This document shows, one piece after another, positions 12,001 through 20,016 of a stretch of 64,000 nucleotides of DNA. The notes under the pieces are model-generated. The model searched no databases, was not told the DNA's origin, and saw only the letters and a list, made by a program, of their open reading frames with translations. This DNA comes from Whitmania pigra (taxonomy: Eukaryota; Annelida; Clitellata; Hirudinida; Haemopidae), in the NCBI GenBank assembly GCA_021613335.1, contig JAJTWR010000458.1, forward strand, positions 982,501-1,046,500, written 5' to 3'. The first letter of the stretch is position 1. Each line of letters opens with the position of its first letter. The translations under genes were made by a program, and so were the position numbers.

Positions 12001-13597
12001 CCAGGTGGAGTTTGAAGATTTTTTAAGGACTGCTGATGAATTATTTCTGAAGCTCCGCTTGGGCGCTTCCATCTTTCTGTAGTGCCACTTTGATGATTTT
12101 TTCGCTACTTTTAAGATAAATTGCAATTCTTGGTCGGGTAAAAAATACTGAATTTTCATCGAGTTGTTTTGGTCGTATTTGTGAGCTAATTTGTTAAAAA
12201 ATTATTTCCTTTATATTTAAACGAGTCTAAAAACTAAACAATTTCGAATAGTCTTCATAACTGTCCAAATTACCGGCAAATGGTTCTGCAAACGACAGCT
12301 CTTTAGTTTTAAGACATTCCTTTTTTAATTTTGTGTTCATAATTCCTTGGTTACATAAAAAGGGGTGATCAGTGAACGTATTAAATTATTTCCAAATGTG
12401 CCGCAACTTCCCGACACTAAAGGCAGTCGGAAGTATCATCAAGTGAGAGAATTCTTCAAGTGTTTTGAAGCTTGTCATTCTCATAGGAGATGGAATTTTT
12501 CCACGCGGAATGGAATTTTTCCATTCTGGGAGCATGCTTCATGACTTCATGTCACTTTGCGCCTTTCAAGTAAGAAATGTCTTTGAGAAAACTCTCAATT
12601 AATTTAACAGGGTTTTTTTTGTTTAAACGCTGGAAACACTGCACAATAAATGTTTGTAGCTCAAAGGCAAAAATTGAATTCATTGACTATTTGACTATGT
12701 GTGTGTTTATTTGTGTTTAACTCTTCATTGTGTAAAGCTCGAAAATTTCTTTTAAAAAAAAAGTAACATTGTTTAAAATATCTCCAAAGTCTCTGATTTA
12801 TCTTAATCGGATAACAAAGCTCAATGGAAATTCAGTCACTCACATCAGGATCTCATTATAAAAGAAGGAACAGGACCAAAACAAAACCTTAAAACGATGA
12901 ACTACTCAACTCACGTCAAGCAAAGCGTTAATGGAGTTAACTAATTGATTATTTCCAAGTTTATCAACTAATTATTTCCGATTTAACTAGATAATTAATT
13001 GTTTCCAGTTGCTGGAAAACGTCGATGCATGTATCGTGGTGTATTCGGTGAACGACAGGAATTCATTCCATCACGCACAGAACTGTCTCGCTGAGGTCAG
13101 CAAGAGAGGAGACTTCAAGCGTTTGTTTCTCATGCTGGTTGCCAACAAGCAGGATCTCGTCAGGAACAGAATCATCTCAGCTAAAGGTGGATTTGTATAT
13201 GCCATTTTGTTTATTTCTATTGTTATTTTTGCTACATTTGCTTCACTTTTTAAAAATTACAATCTTTTTACGTGGTCAAATAAATAAATAATCTTAATTT
13301 TAACCGGATTTAACAGAAGGCAAAAAGCTCGCAACCAAGAAACATTGTAAATTCATCGAAGTCTCAGCTCTGTTGGACCACAAAGTGGATAAAGTTCTGG
13401 AGTGCGTCATCAGAGGCACGAGAAGTCTCAGAACCAGATTGAACCTCATGGGCATCGACGAAGGAGGTTTGGACGATGGCGGCTCTCAGAGAAGGAGTAA
13501 CGGAAGCAAAATTGCGGACGACTGCGAAGATGACGAAGATGGCGATGAGAAGACTTGTTTCTATCGCGTTTTCCGGTCGTGCGTGAAATTGTTCTGA
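6071..13597 (+). CDS. RGK-family small GTPase, C-terminal three exons (partial)
   Basis: Three exons are supported: about 6071-6156, 13009-13186 and 13317-13597 (stop TGA). Junctions are GAT|gtatgt, ttccag|TTG, AAAG|gtggat and aacag|AAG, with phases 0 and 1 preserved. The product reads DGEESIVTF, then an Ala-Cys-Ile-Val-Val-Tyr strand, the G4 motif NKQD, and the G5 motif SAL in FIEVSALL. These match Rad/Gem/Rem (RGK) proteins, which bind voltage-gated calcium-channel beta subunits and act on the cytoskeleton. As in that family, the canonical DTAGQ of G3 is absent, replaced by TEWPTVNTD. The C-terminus is acidic, then ends KTCFYRVFRSCVKLF, basic with two cysteines; the usual RGK C-terminal heptapeptide is not seen. 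The 5' exons with the P-loop were not found. The exon-1 acceptor is uncertain (6062 or 6071). The intron 6157-13008 hosts a retrotransposon. Confidence 0.75.
6177..6345. repeat. ATTCA/ATTCAATTC minisatellite in an intron
   Basis: Tandem variants of ATTCATTCAATTCATACA begin about 20 bases after the splice donor at 6157, inside the RGK intron. Units near the left edge are most regular and those after 6285 are degenerate. Open frames through it are repeat artefacts. Confidence 0.9.
7862..8096 (+). repeat. 5' LTR of the Ty3/gypsy-type element
   Basis: This LTR contains a palindromic CRE-like site TGACGTCA (7867-7874), directly followed by a TATAAAA box near 7881 and, near the end, AATAAA (about 8052). 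These suit U3 promoter and R polyadenylation functions. Its sequence equals the copy at 10824-11058. Confidence 0.95.
8097..8113 (+). promoter_or_regulatory. Probable primer-binding site
   Basis: The bases directly after the 5' LTR include TGGCGCAGTCGAC. TGG fits complementarity to the CCA end of a tRNA, the usual minus-strand primer site of Ty3/gypsy elements. I did not assign the tRNA. Confidence 0.5.
8221..10473 (+). CDS. Gag-Pol of the Ty3/gypsy-type element (truncated in RT)
   Basis: One ORF starts at the first ATG (8221), about 125 bp after the LTR. Residues 1-220 are capsid-like. Two zinc knuckles follow (CPRCGTKGHHANDC and CNFCGIIGHLEKAC, each C-x2-C-x4-H-x4-C), typical of Mag-like Ty3/gypsy Gag. 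An aspartic protease shows LDSGA near 9184. Reverse transcriptase carries FSKIDLADAF, LPFGIISAPGYFQ and the catalytic YLDD near 10075. After the palm motif EYLGLVISKRG the sequence leaves RT homology at about 10245-10265, and the last 70 codons are out-of-frame reading of the integrase tail. The product would be Gag, protease and most of RT only. Confidence 0.9.
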   Translation: MADIAKFLELFSKQMETLVRSIAENSTTIPNFMPFEPNKELWGDYMSRFQTFTEANSIPTSKITQVFLTNQSTSIYKLLQTAASQKTIPCEVNKLDFSEIQAVMTENFNPKRFIVRERFRFWTEIKRQPGETIQELAAKIRTAASTCDFPSIEDTLDEALRTRFVSSVDNEAVLKSLFKIPDDELTFNRAVEIATEVEESAKVAKATVHGTPDEPVMKVFKPADNKQEKVNFKPRRQVQQLSKFPFPKGTCPRCGTKGHHANDCRHVKTECNFCGIIGHLEKACLKKKFKRERKVNSIHTIPSHSPLVQKLQIGNSEFVFELDSGARDNFCSMEVWNRWGKPKLTPSSTKYISATGDSIPNLGVCKMMVSTSDLQEVPLEFNVTKLPKLNILGRKAIVELQIDMSDLLRNHVFKVDEETDSKTVEKACLKICHDFKECFEQDLGCLKDFELEVKFKQEATPIFVKARTVPFSIQEDLNQALDAGIKKGIWIPTHFNDYGTPIVPIRKSLRPGEKKAKFRICGDYSVTVNSQLEPHRYPMPLPEDLMRKLGGSRYFSKIDLADAFNQVKLAPKSQQKLALTTNRGVLLQTRLPFGIISAPGYFQEIMDRLTCDLQGVAVYLDDILVGGSNSKEHLQNLKALLQRLRDKGLRCNKNKCIFAKDSMEYLGLVISKRGIEKGKRLLDLEFGSREKRETNTRKIRRTFTFGVSNCQTFSKQTERSYVQQENEQHQIRCRETLLRTTHRSGQGSRS
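10262..10831 (+). pseudogene. Integrase C-terminal remnant after the internal deletion
   Basis: In the frame one base off from the upstream ORF, sequence from about 10262 reads like the C-terminal end of a retroelement polyprotein: a charged helix, then CYVQRIGPGKDRVPRWIPA, then a Pro/Arg-rich tail with GRPRGRR. It ends at a TGA just inside the 3' LTR. The integrase HHCC and DDE parts are gone. A single large deletion joining RT to the integrase tail explains both the loss and the frame change. Confidence 0.8.
10824..11058 (+). repeat. 3' LTR of the Ty3/gypsy-type element
   Basis: Same 235-bp sequence as the 5' LTR. A short purine run (GCGGAGG) directly precedes it and is a weak polypurine tract. 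The second TACCT duplication follows at 11059. Confidence 0.95.
11059..13008 (+). other. Remainder of the RGK intron
   Basis: AT-rich intron sequence with a degenerate ~26-bp tandem repeat (TAATATTTAAAATTAATACT type) around 11390-11485. No coding exon recognised; overlapping ORFs around 11840-12160 on both strands look like chance. Confidence 0.6.
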
Positions 13598-14695
13598 AGC
13601 TGTTCCGATGAATTCAACAATATAAGTTGGCAATAAAGACGCCAGCGGTCCTGTTAGCCAAACATCAGTGCTGGTAACAACTAGCCGGCTAGAACTTTTC
13701 ACTGGAAATCTGAAGCATTTAAAATGAAAAACATTATTTATATTTTATTGTCCAAAAGTCGTATAAAAATGTTATTTATCGTTTATTTTCTGATTATTTT
13801 GATGTAATTGTAGCCTGCAGAATGAAAAACCCGTTGTGCTTGTGTTTCGAATTAGCTGCTACTCTTCAGACTTTGTTCATTAGATCATCTCACTAATGTT
13901 AATCAATGGAACGGATTTAAGTTCTTTGACTTCACCAAAATCGGGCCTTTCTGATGTAATTTAAATTGTTGCCAATTATTTACTTTATTTTCTTTCATAT
14001 ATTTGAAGTTTGATACATTTTTGTTAACATTTTTGAAATGACTTGTGATTAACATTTTTGTGTTGTTGTGGTGACGTTATCAGAAATTGGCATCATCCAA
14101 TATCTCGTAGATGATATTAAAGATGAGGATTTGAAGTCATTCGCCAGTTCATGCCATGTTATCTAATATTCGTATTAATATTAGTATTAATTTTTAATTT
14201 TATCACTTTAGATAAACCCTGAGCCAAATTTTCAATAAGAATTTATGAGCTCTATTGAATAATTAAAAAAATTAATTTCCAGAAGGGAAAATAGGTTCAC
14301 AATAAATTAACAATTTTGGACCGAATTTCAAAAGAAACGTTTTTCTGCATTGATTCCAAAGTTATTTGTCAAATCACTGATAACAACTTGAATTGGAAAA
14401 CTTTTGAATCTTCCTTTATTGATACCCTGTTGAAGACTTGTGGCTATCGTCGTGTGATTTTAGATCTGCAGAATCGGCTAATGTCCAATTTGAATTATAT
14501 ATTTTTTAACGAGTTATCGTTCTATTTGAATAACAAGATTAACAACCGCAAAATGAAGTTGACGTGCATCGCAAGTTGTGAGTTTCTTGTGATTTTGTGA
14601 CCGGATAAAAGTGAAAAATCAATTATTAAAGTGCATTTATTGCGCATTTAAAAAAAAGTAATGAAAGTGTGCAAATAAATAATCGCATCATTAAT
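13598..14695. other. Intergenic DNA between the RGK gene and the Copia element
   Basis: Probably RGK 3' UTR followed by intergenic DNA. An AATAAA-like signal occurs in the first 200 bases after the stop. A 94-codon ORF at 14316-14600 (+) has no family resemblance that I can see. Confidence 0.5.
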
Positions 14696-14937
14696 TGTTG
14701 AGTTTGTCATAACTAATGTCTGATGATGGAATAAATACAAAGTTGTATCAGAAGGTTAATGTAGTTTATTTAAACTAAATAAACATCTAAGAAACGACTA
14801 AGAAACTACGTAAGAACTCGACTCGACGAACTACACGACAACGGCAATCAAAACAGTTTAGAACTAGCTAAGCGTCCCCAGACAACAAAACATAGATACA
14901 TATATCATATTAAATCACACATAGTTTAAACTCAACA
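14696..14937 (-). repeat. 3' LTR of the Copia element
   Basis: Identical by eye to 18899-19140. In element orientation it is preceded by AAGAGGGAG (14938-14949 region), a good polypurine tract for plus-strand priming. Confidence 0.95.
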
Positions 14938-14981
14938 CTCCCTCTTAAACTATGATGTGTCCAGTGTCAATATCATAACGC

Positions 14982-17900
14982 TTAGTCTAAAACATTCATA
15001 ATAGCAGGAATGAAAGTTCTCAATTTGTTAATAGACAACGATTTTGTGAACATGTCAGCAATGTTCTTCTCGGATGGAATGTACTTCGGTTTTATGAAAC
15101 CACTTGCCACTTCTGATCGGATGAAATGATACTTGATATCAATATGCTTCGATCTTTGATGAAAAACAGGATTCTTTGTCAACTCAATTGCACTCTGATT
15201 GTCGACATTGAGTGTAACAGAATTGTTCGTAATTCCTCCGGTCATGTCTTTTAACAAACACATCAGAAACTTTGCTTCTTGCACAGCTGCACACATTGAC
15301 ATATATTCTGCTTCGCAGGTCGATAATGCAATAGTTGGTTGTTTTCTAGACTTCCATGAAATCAATGGACCAGTACTCGACAACATAAAACCATATCCAG
15401 TAATGCTACGACGGTCTTTAGAATTTGCCCAATCAGCATCACAATATCCGATCAAATCTAAATCACCATCAGACCTCTTGAAAATTAAACTGTAGTTCAT
15501 TGTTCCCTTTAAATATCTTAGGACATGTTTAGCCATCGTCATGTGAATATTCATCGGCTTTGATGTGAATTGTGATAGATAGGAAACTACAAAACATAAA
15601 TCGGGTCTTGTAGCAGACATTGCATAGATCAAACTTCCAATTACAGATCTGTACAGGTGCACATTTTCAAAATCAACAGTATCTTCATCTTTCAGTTTGT
15701 TCAAATTCAAATCACATGGCGTAGATCTAGGTTTGCAGTCACTCATGTTGAATTTTGACAGCATTTTTTCAACATATTTGGATTGATTCACCTTAATCCT
15801 TTCACCTCCAGATGAGCATTCAAATTGCATTCCAAGAAACCATGTTAATTGTCCAAGATCCTTCATTTTGAACTTTGAATGCAAAGATTGTTTTACAGAT
15901 TTCAACACGGATTCATCACTCGCAGCAATGATAATATCATCAACCCAGAAGAGAATGATGACTTTAGAATCTGTATTAAGACGAGTGTAGACGCAATGAT
16001 CAGCTGATGACTGTTCAAAACTTTCAGAAATCAAAAAATCATGCAACATGTTATTCCAATTTCTGCCACTCTGTTTCAGGCCATACAGAGATTTTTTTAG
16101 TTTCAGAACAATTTTATTATCAGTTTTGTCATCAACAGAAAAACCTTCAGGTTGTTCAATGTATAATTCACAATCAATTGGAGCATTTAGATATGCTGTT
16201 TTAACATCCATCTGGTGTACAATCAGATTACGTTGTACTGCTAACTGCATCATCATTCGTATCGATGTAACTCGAACAGTTGGTGAAAAAGTTTCTGTAT
16301 AGTCAATGTCTTTTATTTGCGAATAACCTTTGGCAACATATCGGGCTTTATATTGCTCACTGCCGTCCGGTCCAAACTTCACAGCATAGACCCAACGACC
16401 TTTGATTACTTTACGACTCTCAGGTAGTAGACATTGTTCAAAAGTGTCGTTTTCCATTAACGAGTTCATTTCCTCAGACATGGCTTGTTTCCAGTATCTA
16501 GATTCTGAAGAAGATATGGCTTCATTGTACGTATTTGGCATATCAGACATTTTATAGCAGTAATGAACATTAAGATTAATTGAGTCATCATTCAGAATAT
16601 AGTCACTCAAATACTTTGGTTTGTTCGTGTTTCGTTTAGGATATTTGCGAACAATCGAATCTGAATTTGAGGTATCCTGGGTTTCAGTTTGTGCAATTTC
16701 ATCACTTCTTACATCTGCCTTTGTTTCCGTTTCAACTCCAGTCAGTTTTTGATCAATGTAGCCGTCAGAAAAATCACTAACAACAACTTCACTTTCATTT
16801 GAATCAAATTTGTTCGTGAAACGCACGCACCTTGATTTTTTCACAACTCCAGAATTTTTGAAATACACGAGATAAGCTGGACTTTCATGATCATACCCTA
16901 TGAATACTGCTTTCTCGCTTCTTGGGTCAAGTTTCTTTTTATCTTGTACAAAAGCATAGCATGTTGAACCAAAAACAGACATGCGGGACAGGTCAGGCTT
17001 CTTGCCGGTCAAATTTTCATATGGTGTTTTACCAGTTCGTGGGCAAAAACATCGATTACGTGTGTATGCCGCAGCACGCACAGCGTATGTCCACAGTTCT
17101 TTTGGTAGTTGAGATTGGATTAGTAAACATCTCGCCATCTCAAACAATGATCGCCAACTTCGTTCAACAGTTCCGTTTTGATGTGGCGAATAGGGCGCAG
17201 ATTTTTCATGTTTTATCTGATGCTTCAGCAATAGTGATTTGAAATCTCTATTTGTGAATTCTGTTCCATTGTCGGTTCTCAAACGTTTAACTTTTGCGAT
17301 AGGTGCACAATCAGCAAAAAACTTCTGAGCAGCATGAACAACATCACATTTCTGGCGCAGGAAATAAACAGTACTGGCTCCAGATAGGTCATCCACAAAA
17401 CAAACAGCATATTTGAAACCATTTCTTGCAGTAGGTGTGATAGGACCACTTAAATCACAATGAACAAGTTCTAACGGTTCTTTGGCACGCACATCACTTT
17501 GCCTGTTGAAAGACTGTGTCATTTTCCCAAGAGTGCAAACTTCACATTGAAATTCTGATTTGTCGGTAATTTTCATTCCATCAACAACAGATTCCAGTTT
17601 CAAGATATCTCTGACATTGCAATGACCAAGGATCAAGTGCCACTCATGTAGGCTGTGTTTATTGTTAGTTCTGTCAGCAACATTGTTCAGGTAGTACAGC
17701 TTTCCAGACTTGCAAATATTAAAAATAGTACCATTCTGAGCAACAAGTTCTGCACAATGTGGGCTGAAATTTACAGTCGCTCCTTTCGCTGTTGCTGCCT
17801 GAACAGAAAAAATATCTTGTCGATATGACGGAACATATAATGCATTCTCTAGGTTGACATCTCTGGGTTTTCCATCTAAACTTTGTAGACAGACTTTTGC

Positions 17901-18842
17901 TGTACCTCGACCTTGCACGATTCCAATTGATCTAGAGCCATTTGCTAGTTCAATGCAGTGATCATTGGGCTCAAAATTGTCTTCAAAACATACAAACTTT
18001 GATTTGTTAGTAACAATATGGGTTGTAGCACCACAATCAACCAGTAGACTGTCACGATCCACGCTTTGACACTCAGATACTTTGAAGAGAAATGAATCTG
18101 ATTGTCCTCCTGCTTGCTTGTTCTCTGTGACAGACTTTGCACTGTGTTGTTTCTTTCTACATTTCAGTGTATTATGTGATGTACTTCTGCATACTTCACA
18201 CCACTTCTTTTGAACAACTTTCACTGCTGGGTTTTGCTCTTTTCGCATTTTACATTCAAATGATTTGTGACCATATTTGCGGCATGTGAAACACTGTATG
18301 GATTTTGCATCATTTAACATAACATGATCCTCATGATCACGTGAGTAGATCTGTTTTTCGTTTTCTTCAAAACTTCGCAAAGCAACTTTAAATTCTGCAA
18401 AACTGTGATCTCTATCTTTTTGTGTTGTAACAGTACAGAAAGTCTTGTACGTCAGTGGCAGACCTTTCAGAATCATAGCGATGAGTAAACTATCACTTAC
18501 CACTTCGCCAGCTCTCTTCAACGAAGATGCTGCGGTCTCAGCTCGCAACATATAATCAGTCGTACTTTCATTTTCGGACTTTGAAAGAGTCGTTAATTCA
18601 GTGTACAGAGATATAATTTTGGGTTTTGACTTACCTAGGTAGTGTTCCCGCAGGATTTCTAGTGCTTTCTTTCCATTGTCTCTGGCATCTCGTATGACTA
18701 GTGATAGACTTCGATCATCTAGACATTGAATAAGTTCGGCGAATGCCTCGGCATTTTTTTCAGCGTCTGGTTCTTCACAGCACATACGAACACATCGTGA
18801 AGTTTCTGTAGTCTCATGAATCCCAAGAATTTGACTTCCCAT
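14982..18842 (-). CDS. Copia Gag-Pol polyprotein (main ORF, 1286 codons)
   Basis: Domain order is that of Ty1/copia. A Gag/UBN2-like region holds the zinc knuckle CFTCRKYGHKSFEC. The protease has LLVDCGATTHI, with Cys where Ser or Thr is usual. The integrase has an HHCC zinc site (HEWHLILGHCNV ... CEVCTLGK) and a DDE core (HCDLSGPI, RTDNGTEF, SPHQNGTVERSW). The reverse transcriptase shows MDVKTAYLNAP and the catalytic FWVDDI. RNase H has YCDADWA and STCEAEYM. All catalytic positions that I can see are present except the protease substitution. The first part of this frame (18842 to about 18760) is not the natural N-terminus: Gag begins in another frame at 18883 and meets this frame at the A-run 18754-18760. 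Confidence 0.95.
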   Translation of the reverse strand: MGSQILGIHETTETSRCVRMCCEEPDAEKNAEAFAELIQCLDDRSLSLVIRDARDNGKKALEILREHYLGKSKPKIISLYTELTTLSKSENESTTDYMLRAETAASSLKRAGEVVSDSLLIAMILKGLPLTYKTFCTVTTQKDRDHSFAEFKVALRSFEENEKQIYSRDHEDHVMLNDAKSIQCFTCRKYGHKSFECKMRKEQNPAVKVVQKKWCEVCRSTSHNTLKCRKKQHSAKSVTENKQAGGQSDSFLFKVSECQSVDRDSLLVDCGATTHIVTNKSKFVCFEDNFEPNDHCIELANGSRSIGIVQGRGTAKVCLQSLDGKPRDVNLENALYVPSYRQDIFSVQAATAKGATVNFSPHCAELVAQNGTIFNICKSGKLYYLNNVADRTNNKHSLHEWHLILGHCNVRDILKLESVVDGMKITDKSEFQCEVCTLGKMTQSFNRQSDVRAKEPLELVHCDLSGPITPTARNGFKYAVCFVDDLSGASTVYFLRQKCDVVHAAQKFFADCAPIAKVKRLRTDNGTEFTNRDFKSLLLKHQIKHEKSAPYSPHQNGTVERSWRSLFEMARCLLIQSQLPKELWTYAVRAAAYTRNRCFCPRTGKTPYENLTGKKPDLSRMSVFGSTCYAFVQDKKKLDPRSEKAVFIGYDHESPAYLVYFKNSGVVKKSRCVRFTNKFDSNESEVVVSDFSDGYIDQKLTGVETETKADVRSDEIAQTETQDTSNSDSIVRKYPKRNTNKPKYLSDYILNDDSINLNVHYCYKMSDMPNTYNEAISSSESRYWKQAMSEEMNSLMENDTFEQCLLPESRKVIKGRWVYAVKFGPDGSEQYKARYVAKGYSQIKDIDYTETFSPTVRVTSIRMMMQLAVQRNLIVHQMDVKTAYLNAPIDCELYIEQPEGFSVDDKTDNKIVLKLKKSLYGLKQSGRNWNNMLHDFLISESFEQSSADHCVYTRLNTDSKVIILFWVDDIIIAASDESVLKSVKQSLHSKFKMKDLGQLTWFLGMQFECSSGGERIKVNQSKYVEKMLSKFNMSDCKPRSTPCDLNLNKLKDEDTVDFENVHLYRSVIGSLIYAMSATRPDLCFVVSYLSQFTSKPMNIHMTMAKHVLRYLKGTMNYSLIFKRSDGDLDLIGYCDADWANSKDRRSITGYGFMLSSTGPLISWKSRKQPTIALSTCEAEYMSMCAAVQEAKFLMCLLKDMTGGITNNSVTLNVDNQSAIELTKNPVFHQRSKHIDIKYHFIRSEVASGFIKPKYIPSEKNIADMFTKSLSINKLRTFIPAIMNVLD

Positions 18843-18883
18843 AATTCATACCTTCTTTCATCACCATCAAACATCAAACGCAT
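18719..18883 (-). pseudogene. N-terminal Gag segment of Copia, out of frame with Pol
   Basis: Translation starts at ATG 18883, right after the primer site, and reads MRLMFDGDERRYELWEVKF, which matches copia-type Gag N-termini. The frame runs through seven A residues (seven T on +, 18754-18760) and hits a stop at 18719. The long Gag-Pol frame reads sensible Gag directly after the same A-run. Either one base of the homopolymer was lost, or the ribosome or polymerase slips there. I favour a recent indel or an assembly error, since a shift this early in Gag is not usual for the family. Confidence 0.8.
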
Positions 18884-18898
18884 CCTGGGCCCATAACC
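18884..18898 (-). promoter_or_regulatory. Copia primer-binding site (initiator tRNA-Met half)
   Basis: In element orientation the bases after the 5' LTR are GGTTATGGGCCCAGG. The reverse complement contains the CAT anticodon loop of initiator tRNA-Met. Copia is known to prime from an internal fragment of that tRNA. Confidence 0.9.
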
Positions 18899-19140
18899 TG
18901 TTGAGTTTGTCATAACTAATGTCTGATGATGGAATAAATACAAAGTTGTATCAGAAGGTTAATGTAGTTTATTTAAACTAAATAAACATCTAAGAAACGA
19001 CTAAGAAACTACGTAAGAACTCGACTCGACGAACTACACGACAACGGCAATCAAAACAGTTTAGAACTAGCTAAGCGTCCCCAGACAACAAAACATAGAT
19101 ACATATATCATATTAAATCACACATAGTTTAAACTCAACA
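18899..19140 (-). repeat. 5' LTR of the Copia element
   Basis: 242 bp, identical by eye to the 3' copy. The second TTAAT duplication lies directly outside at 19141. Confidence 0.95.
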
Positions 19141-19145
19141 TTAAT

Positions 19146-20016
19146 TAATTTTAAGTAATTATAAAGTTTAAAATTTGTAAAACTGAATGAAAGTTACTCA
19201 AGGTACAAATTTTTATACCCAGACCTTCGCGACTGCCTGAGATACTATGATTCTATATTATACTGTTTTACAACCAACAGTATAGACTGTTTTATAGCCT
19301 CCTGATGCTGTTTATTTGGTAAAACTACAACTACCGCCTTGACAGCAACAAGTGACGAGACACATCAATTAAATTTATTACACAAAAAGTAGTATAAAAT
19401 TATTAAAAATTGATAATGTAATACATTCATTTTTAAAAATTTAAAATTGTACCCTTACCAAATTCTTCACGTTTCTTTCGCGAAATTTTGTCAAAGGTGT
19501 GCCAAACAATGGTTACGCAAAAAACCACTTCGAGCGAAAATTTAAAAATCGACAGAAATTTGTATCTAGTTTTTATAAGAATAGCAATATTTGATCTTCC
19601 CCGCTCGGCATTCCTGCATGCACTGTGAAGCCATCGATAATTGTGGCCAACCAGGGTCAAGCAATCATATATGTCAACTAATGCGGATTTGCATTGCAAC
19701 CAGAATGGCTAAACTTACTGTACATATAAATGGTAACAGAATTCCATGTGAACATGAACATGGAAATCCATGCTTCAGAAATTGGAAAATAAAACGCGAA
19801 TTGAACTAATAGTTGAATCTCAGAACTTTCATAAATATTGCTTTACTTATGATCTGTAAAATCCCTAATTCAACCTTTTATTTTGCAAAACCACAAAAAC
19901 ACCCAAATTGAGACTGTCAGGAAACAGAAAAGTCAACATAAAATGACTTGCAAGAAGCTGTTTTCAGGTTAATACCTAAATGGTGCACCAAAACAAAAGC
20001 TTAAGATCTTGGAAGC
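19146..20016. other. Intergenic DNA 3' of WDR92
   Basis: Mostly the 3' flank of WDR92; an AATAAA signal on the minus strand (19877-19882) could end its transcript. A 72-codon + ORF at 19591-19809 overlaps a minus ORF; neither resembles a known protein. Confidence 0.5.

Larger units (their letters stand above)
14696..19140 (-). mobile_element. Copia (Ty1/copia) retrotransposon, nearly intact
   Basis: A 4445-bp element on the minus strand with identical 242-bp LTRs (14696-14937 and 18899-19140), termini TGTTGAG and CTCAACA, and a perfect 5-bp target duplication TTAAT (14691-14695 and 19141-19145). The primer site abuts the 5' LTR and a polypurine tract abuts the 3' LTR. The Gag-Pol reading is continuous apart from one frame change in a run of seven A. 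Identical LTRs imply a very recent insertion. Confidence 0.97.

Noticed and set aside
19591..19809. Cys/His-containing small ORF as a zinc-finger gene
   Set aside because: Spacing fits no known zinc-finger class, and it overlaps another ORF in intergenic DNA.
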